Shown: positions 8,027 through 11,965 of the stretch, one piece after another
Numbering within the stretch: the first letter of the stretch is position 1
Layout: each line of letters begins with the position of its first letter
Assembly: GCA_043780595.1 (NCBI GenBank)
Contig: JAYWCL010000301.1
Coordinates: 1-11,965, forward strand
Reading direction: 5' to 3'
DNA length: 11,965 nt
From: Limnoglobus sp043780595
GTDB taxonomy: Bacteria > Planctomycetota > Planctomycetia > Gemmatales > Gemmataceae
Position numbers and translations under genes: made by a program
Notes under the pieces: model-generated
The model's input: only the letters and a program-made list of their open reading frames with translations
Databases searched by the model: none
Told to the model about the DNA's origin: nothing

Positions 8027-11000
8027 TTACTTTCGTACCTTCATCCGGTCCGCAATCGCCCGGAACGGGGCCGTCACGAACGGGACGATCCGCGGTTCGT
8101 ATTTCAGTTCGCCGTCTTTCCGCACGACCTCGATCTTGAACAATTTCTCGCTGACAGCCGCCGTCACATCGCCGAACGGCGTGGTCAGCCATCGTTGCAA
8201 GGTCTGCGATAAGATCGTGTAAAAATCGAACTTCACATAGTCGCCCGCCATGTCGATTTCCCCGGAACCACCGAGGCTGATGGCCGAACCGAGCAGATCG
8301 AGATGTTCCACGCGAATCCGGTCGCCGCGAATCGTAAACGTCGCGTGGGCTTCCTCGAAAGCCGTTTTGTCGGGTGCCTGCAATTTCAACGTCTTCAACA
8401 ACGGCATCAGCACCGGCAAATTCAGGATGTGTCCGCGGTCCACATCGGCCTTGCCGTAACCTTCGATCGTCATCGCGCCGGTCCGCGGATCGGGCACTGT
8501 TTCGATCAGGATGTTTCCTTGCGCCGCGCCTTCGAGTTTCACACCGTTGCCCAAGTTGTGGTGTTGGGCGATGTCCTCGAGGCGAACGTCGGTGGCCGTC
8601 AGAGCGAGCCTATAACGGACGGGGTCCGACAGCACAACCCGACCCGTGCCGCCCACGGTGCCGCGAAACAACGCACCCGTAAGATCGGTGAATTTGAACG
8701 CGACGGGCAAGAGTTCGCCGGGCTTGCTGGGGTTCATCGTTTGCGGGTCGGCATCGAATGTTGCCTTCACCGCCGTAACGGGGTGCTGCGCGAGTATCGC
8801 GCGATCCAACCACAAGTTGCCCGCGACTTTGCCGAGGTGCGTGCCGTGATAGCGTCCGCTGATCGCAAGTTTGCCCGCAGCCTGTTCGCACGGCACGCCG
8901 ATGTCGAACGATGCACCCATGAGGCGCAACTCGCCATTCCAAAAGACATCGGGGTCCGCCGGATCGACTGTTTGACTGAACGAACCCGGAGCTTGGCCGC
9001 GTGCGATGGGCGAACCATTCCGCATCGCCACCGGTGGCAGTTTCGGTAACGCGCGCGGCTCGTCGTTCGCTGTGCCCTCCTTCGGAGTCAGTACTACGAG
9101 GTGGTTCAGCATGAGTTCGGTAGGGCCGCGCAGGTTCATTTCCTTAACGCCGCGACGTAACCCCGACGGCAATGCGTTGAGAATTTCGTCGTCGATAATC
9201 AGCGGCGCGATCTCGAGTTTGCCGATATTCGCCCAGACCTGCCCGCCATCGTAGAACCGCACGTCGGCGGCATTCAGCTTCAGTTTCGCGTCGCCGTGCA
9301 TACCGCTAAAATGCTCGATCTTCACTTGCGTGCCATCGTACTTTAATCGCCCGGCTAGCCGATCGATTGCAATGGGGAAGAAGTCCGGCGTAACGCTCGG
9401 CCCCTCGAAATGGAATGCGAGTTTCAGGTCAGTTGCTGGGTTGAACGGGACTGCCGGTGTCGAACGATCTCGCCCCATCAACCGGCCGTATGGCGTCGGC
9501 ACACTCGGCGGCAATACGGGGCCGAGTGGCGGTCGCGTCGAGTTCCCCGCAACCGCGACGCGGTCGGTGATAGCGACATCGACGGCGAACGTCAGTTGAC
9601 CGCGCGGCGAAAAAGTTCGCCAGACATTATCGAGCTTGATCGCAGTCAAGGCCGCACGCAGATGATCGTCGATCGGGCAGTTTCGACCCCAGATCGAGAA
9701 CGCGAGTTTACGGTCTAAACTGCTGGGAATCGGGTCGATGTCGCCTTTCAGCCAGATGTTCCCGCCGGCGTGGCGACCGGTAAATTCGCGCAGTTCGATG
9801 TGGTCCGTATCGGGTAGTTCTGTTCGCGTGCCACCCGGTTGAATTGGGCGTTCCGGGTCGGTCGAAGTCACGTAAACTGCGATCTTGCCGCTGGCTTTTT
9901 CGATCGGATACGGGAACAACGTGTAGTCGAGTGCGCCGTCGTAGACTTGTATGCGAATGACGTTTTCGAGCTTGTTCACGTTTGCGAGTTGGCGAACCTC
10001 GGCGACGAAATCGCCGCGTCCGGATGCTCGCAATTTCCGCAACGCTATCGCGTACTTCTCGCTCGGTAGTGCCGCGAACAATTGTTCGTTGACGGGGATA
10101 TTGTTCCCACTAATCTTCAACGAAATGAACGGATCTGGACCATCCCCAGACACCGTTCCTTTCACTTCGATTCGCTGTCCGCTACCAGTGCCCGCAAGAT
10201 CGATTTTCGTTTCGTTGGAGCCGCTGTTCGTCGTCGTTTTTCTGATGATTCCTGCGACATCGCTCAATGGGTAGCGGAACTTCTCGTAGGCGAGTCCCAT
10301 CTTGACCGGGCGAACTTCAAAGTCGCGCTGCCAGGTATTCAATTTGAGTCGGTTGAATTTGTATCCGAGCGTGACGACGCCGGTTGGCTGAAACTTCGTT
10401 CGCAAAATGGCCGCATCCGCGGGCAGTCGCTCGAACAGGGCATCGTCGATGACGAGGTCGCGAAGCGCGACCTCGATTCGCACCAGTTTGTCTTCGATGC
10501 GATCCCACATTGCGACCGGTGTCGTCGCGGTACGGCGAACGCTCGACGCGAGTTGTGCGGGCACCACACCGGGTGTCGATGGCGGAATCGGTACGACCGG
10601 CTTGCTCGTAAGTGACTTCGTTTCGAGGCTCAGTTCGAGCGTGGCATTCCCGAGTTGCCCCGTCGCTTTTTCGACGATGACGACGCCATCTTTGGCATGA
10701 ATCGTTGCCTCAATTTTTTCGATCGCGATCGGCAACAGTTCGTCTTGAAACCGCCCGTCCTTGAGTTGCAAACGCACGTCGTACACTAGCGGGCCGTTCG
10801 GCTCGGCACTCAGTTCCGCCTTGATCGCGGCTTTACCCGTAACCGCACGTTCGTACGTGGCGGCTTCGGGTACCCACCGTGAGATGAGCGCAATCAGCGA
10901 TGGCCCGATTGCAAGTTCGGGCACCTCCGCCCGTACCGAACTCTGCCCCGTGCTGCGGTTGATTCGCGCCATCAGCGAACACTTGCCTAGCGGGTTGTCT

Positions 11001-11572
11001 GCGACGGAAGCGGAGGCGTTCGCCTTGATGTTGAGAAACACCGGGGCTGGGTCGTTGACGACTGTGAAATTGGCATCGCTGAGCGTAATACGGGGCAAGG
11101 CGTTGGGCGAACGATCCACGATAATAATCGTCGCTTTTGTAACAACGAACGTCGGTAAGGGCGACAGCGCGCTACCGGGTCTCAGTAAGCCATCGAACGC
11201 CCATTTGCCATCGGAATTGCGCTCGATGCGGAACGTCGGTGCGTCGAGATCGATCTTGCGGATGACCAATCGCCCGCTATTAATTTGCTCTTTGTCGTGG
11301 TAAATGATGCTCGTCGGTGCGATGAAGAACGGCTCGGTTTCGCCGCGTTTCGTGAGCGTGAGATCGCGAATCGAGATCCCGCCGAACACGCGAATGTGAG
11401 CCGAGGATACCTTCACTTCGGCATCGGGAAATTGTTCGGAGAACGTGCTGAGTAGCGACGTACGCACGGCGTCCGGGCTGACGTACGACTGCATCCACCA
11501 GATGCCGTAGCCGATACCGGCCAACACCGTGAGAATGAGCAATCGTATCGACCACGTGCGGAAGGCCGCCAT
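8027..11572 (-). CDS. AsmA-like (AsmA/TamB/YhdP-type) inner-membrane-anchored protein
   Basis: The product has 1181 residues. A short basic N-terminus and one hydrophobic helix (about 9-27, IRLLILTVLAGIGYGIWWM) anchor it in the inner membrane; the rest would lie in the periplasm. The region after the helix follows the AsmA plan: VKVSSAHIRVFGGISIRDLT, then repeated beta-rich blocks with amphipathic strands. Three Pro-rich, probably disordered linkers lie near residues 331, 690 and 854. The last ~120 residues, with LPVLMPLLKTL, FTIRGDRIRVEHLDLLGSAI and GSGEIDM, resemble the AsmA-family C-terminal region. Family members are thought to form long lipid-carrying grooves between inner and outer membrane. 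The link with an LptF/G permease supports a role in envelope lipid transport. The ATG at 11572 has a weak AGGA 9 nt upstream and a good promoter further up. Family membership is fairly sure; the exact subfamily is not. Confidence 0.82.
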   Translation of the reverse strand: MAAFRTWSIRLLILTVLAGIGYGIWWMQSYVSPDAVRTSLLSTFSEQFPDAEVKVSSAHIRVFGGISIRDLTLTKRGETEPFFIAPTSIIYHDKEQINSGRLVIRKIDLDAPTFRIERNSDGKWAFDGLLRPGSALSPLPTFVVTKATIIIVDRSPNALPRITLSDANFTVVNDPAPVFLNIKANASASVADNPLGKCSLMARINRSTGQSSVRAEVPELAIGPSLIALISRWVPEAATYERAVTGKAAIKAELSAEPNGPLVYDVRLQLKDGRFQDELLPIAIEKIEATIHAKDGVVIVEKATGQLGNATLELSLETKSLTSKPVVPIPPSTPGVVPAQLASSVRRTATTPVAMWDRIEDKLVRIEVALRDLVIDDALFERLPADAAILRTKFQPTGVVTLGYKFNRLKLNTWQRDFEVRPVKMGLAYEKFRYPLSDVAGIIRKTTTNSGSNETKIDLAGTGSGQRIEVKGTVSGDGPDPFISLKISGNNIPVNEQLFAALPSEKYAIALRKLRASGRGDFVAEVRQLANVNKLENVIRIQVYDGALDYTLFPYPIEKASGKIAVYVTSTDPERPIQPGGTRTELPDTDHIELREFTGRHAGGNIWLKGDIDPIPSSLDRKLAFSIWGRNCPIDDHLRAALTAIKLDNVWRTFSPRGQLTFAVDVAITDRVAVAGNSTRPPLGPVLPPSVPTPYGRLMGRDRSTPAVPFNPATDLKLAFHFEGPSVTPDFFPIAIDRLAGRLKYDGTQVKIEHFSGMHGDAKLKLNAADVRFYDGGQVWANIGKLEIAPLIIDDEILNALPSGLRRGVKEMNLRGPTELMLNHLVVLTPKEGTANDEPRALPKLPPVAMRNGSPIARGQAPGSFSQTVDPADPDVFWNGELRLMGASFDIGVPCEQAAGKLAISGRYHGTHLGKVAGNLWLDRAILAQHPVTAVKATFDADPQTMNPSKPGELLPVAFKFTDLTGALFRGTVGGTGRVVLSDPVRYRLALTATDVRLEDIAQHHNLGNGVKLEGAAQGNILIETVPDPRTGAMTIEGYGKADVDRGHILNLPVLMPLLKTLKLQAPDKTAFEEAHATFTIRGDRIRVEHLDLLGSAISLGGSGEIDMAGDYVKFDFYTILSQTLQRWLTTPFGDVTAAVSEKLFKIEVVRKDGELKYEPRIVPFVTAPFRAIADRMKVRK

Positions 11573-11577
11573 CGCTT

Positions 11578-11618
11578 CCCATCCTGGGCACGCACACTGG
11601 GTTCCGCACCATCCTGGT
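11578..11618. promoter_or_regulatory. Paired CCATCCTGG motifs in the leader of the AsmA-like gene
   Basis: CCATCCTGG occurs at 11579-11587 and 11609-11617, exactly 30 bp apart. Each copy is a small inverted repeat: CCCA-TCC-TGGG at 11578-11588 and ACCA-TCC-TGGT at 11608-11618. Both lie between the predicted transcription start (about 11622) and the ATG, and the nearer one supplies the AGGA that may act as ribosome site. A DNA- or RNA-binding regulator could use such a pair, but this rests on pattern alone. Confidence 0.25.
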
Positions 11619-11628
11619 ACGGGTCGGG

Positions 11629-11657
11629 ATGATAAACGGGGTCGTGCCGGGGGTCAA
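11629..11657 (-). promoter_or_regulatory. Sigma70-like promoter of the AsmA-like/permease operon
   Basis: Read on the minus strand, -35 TTGACC (11657-11652) and -10 TATCAT (11634-11629) are separated by exactly 17 bp. Matches to consensus are 5 of 6 and 4 of 6. Transcription would start near 11622, giving a leader of about 50 nt before the ATG at 11572. Position and orientation suit a promoter for the four-gene minus-strand unit. Confidence 0.6.
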
Positions 11658-11750
11658 GGCGAACGGGAAAGCGCTAGATTGGGGTCGAAATCTCAATCGA
11701 AGCACACTCTATGGGACGATGGTACGCATCGTATTCCGAGTCGTCTTCAT

Positions 11751-11828
11751 TGATTCCACCACTTACCCACCCACCCATCCCTGGAATCATTCCCGATTCC
11801 GGAATCAACCTAACACACCAACGACTTA
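11751..11828 (+). repeat. 78-bp dispersed repeat, copy B
   Basis: This is the inverted partner of 3018-3095. It has the same 8-bp arms, TGATTCCA (11751-11758) and TGGAATCA (11782-11789), around a 23-nt C-rich loop. Its second palindrome is a perfect 12-mer, GATTCCGGAATC (11795-11806), whereas copy A has a different palindrome at the equivalent place. The copy lies about 95 bp upstream of the predicted operon promoter and ends where the apparent insertion sequence begins. Confidence 0.88.
11766..11781 (-). other. G-quadruplex motif in repeat copy B
   Basis: The plus strand reads CCCACCCACCCATCCC, so the minus strand has four GGG runs with loops of 2, 1 and 1 nt, identical to copy A. It lies in the hairpin loop of the 78-bp repeat. 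Confidence 0.8.
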
Positions 11829-11965
11829 GGAACTGTCTGAAATTAACTTCCCGCTTTTATGGGTATGGCACGATAGTTCCACGCGGGAAGCTCATCGTCG
11901 AAGACGATCCGCATCGACTCGATGTAGCCGGCGGGCACCTTTTCGCCGATGGGATAATCCCCGTC
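11829..11965 (-). mobile_element. 3' end of an insertion sequence (ISAzo13-like), rest outside window
   Basis: The element is inferred from the transposase tail at 11843-11965 and from an abrupt change at 11829, where similarity to repeat copy A ends. The sequence there, GGAACTGTCTGAAATTA, looks like an insertion sequence terminus. The exact boundary is uncertain because the other terminus and the target duplication are not in the window. Inverted CTTCCCGC (11847-11854) and GCGGGAAG (11883-11890) could form a hairpin over the end of the transposase gene. Confidence 0.45.
11843..11965 (-). CDS. Probable ISAzo13-family transposase, C-terminal 40 residues only
   Basis: The minus-strand frame is open from the window edge to a TAA at 11843-11845. 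The visible tail contains YPIGEKVPAGYIESM, then DDELPAWNYRAIPIKAGS. The arrangement YPxGxK...(about 20 residues)...WNY close to the stop is what I recall from the C-terminus of ISAzo13 / Rhodopirellula-type DDE transposases (PF07592). Catalytic residues would lie upstream, outside the window, so activity cannot be judged. Another transposase family is possible given how little is seen. Confidence 0.55.
   Translation of the reverse strand, partial: DGDYPIGEKVPAGYIESMRIVFDDELPAWNYRAIPIKAGS

Noticed and set aside
8013..8192. Extended N-terminus of the permease from an upstream ATG at 8192
   Set aside because: The extra 60 residues only read the 3' end of the AsmA-like gene in another frame and are not membrane-like. 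The GTG at 8012 has a Shine-Dalgarno and begins just before the family's conserved opening.
11629..11829. 66-codon plus-strand frame through repeat copy B (and a matching minus-strand frame through copy A)
   Set aside because: The shared peptide STTYPPTHPWNH comes from the DNA repeat itself. The frames have no ribosome site or conserved ends, and the conservation is better explained by DNA or RNA structure.

Overview
The window most likely comes from a planctomycete, probably near the Gemmataceae. The clearest sign is a translationally coupled pair made of a PSD1 protein (planctomycete cytochrome C, DUF1549 and DUF1553 domains) and a DUF1501 protein, a combination strongly expanded in that phylum. 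A large membrane protein with N-terminal zinc ribbons, weak or missing Shine-Dalgarno sites, and an apparent ISAzo13-type transposase tail fit the same origin. No taxonomic search could be run, so this is inference from gene content.

Layout. Positions 1-2769 (+) hold the 3' part of a gene for a zinc-ribbon, single-pass membrane protein with a large beta-rich outer region of unknown function. A convergent intergenic gap follows (2770-3175), containing one copy of a 78-bp repeat. From 11572 down to 3176 four genes lie head to tail on the minus strand: a 1181-aa AsmA-like protein, an LptF/LptG-type permease (14 bp further on), the PSD1 protein (77 bp further on) and the DUF1501 protein (ATGA overlap with PSD1). 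A good sigma70-like promoter (TTGACC-N17-TATCAT) lies about 55 bp upstream of the AsmA-like gene. A second copy of the 78-bp repeat, in inverted orientation, sits upstream of that promoter (11751-11828). It is followed directly by what looks like the end of an insertion sequence whose transposase runs off the window (11843-11965, minus).

How the genes may work together. The AsmA-like protein and the LptF/G permease both belong to families that move lipids or lipopolysaccharide between inner and outer membrane, and their tight spacing suggests one envelope-lipid module. PSD1 and DUF1501 form a second, exported module that is usually linked to planctomycete polysaccharide degradation; it may be read from the same transcript or from its own weak promoter in the 77-bp gap.

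The most unusual feature is the 78-bp repeat pair that brackets this four-gene unit in inverted orientation. Each copy has perfect 8-bp arms (TGATTCCA / TGGAATCA) enclosing a 23-nt loop with a four-run G-quadruplex motif, followed by a second small palindrome whose sequence differs between the copies although both remain self-complementary.
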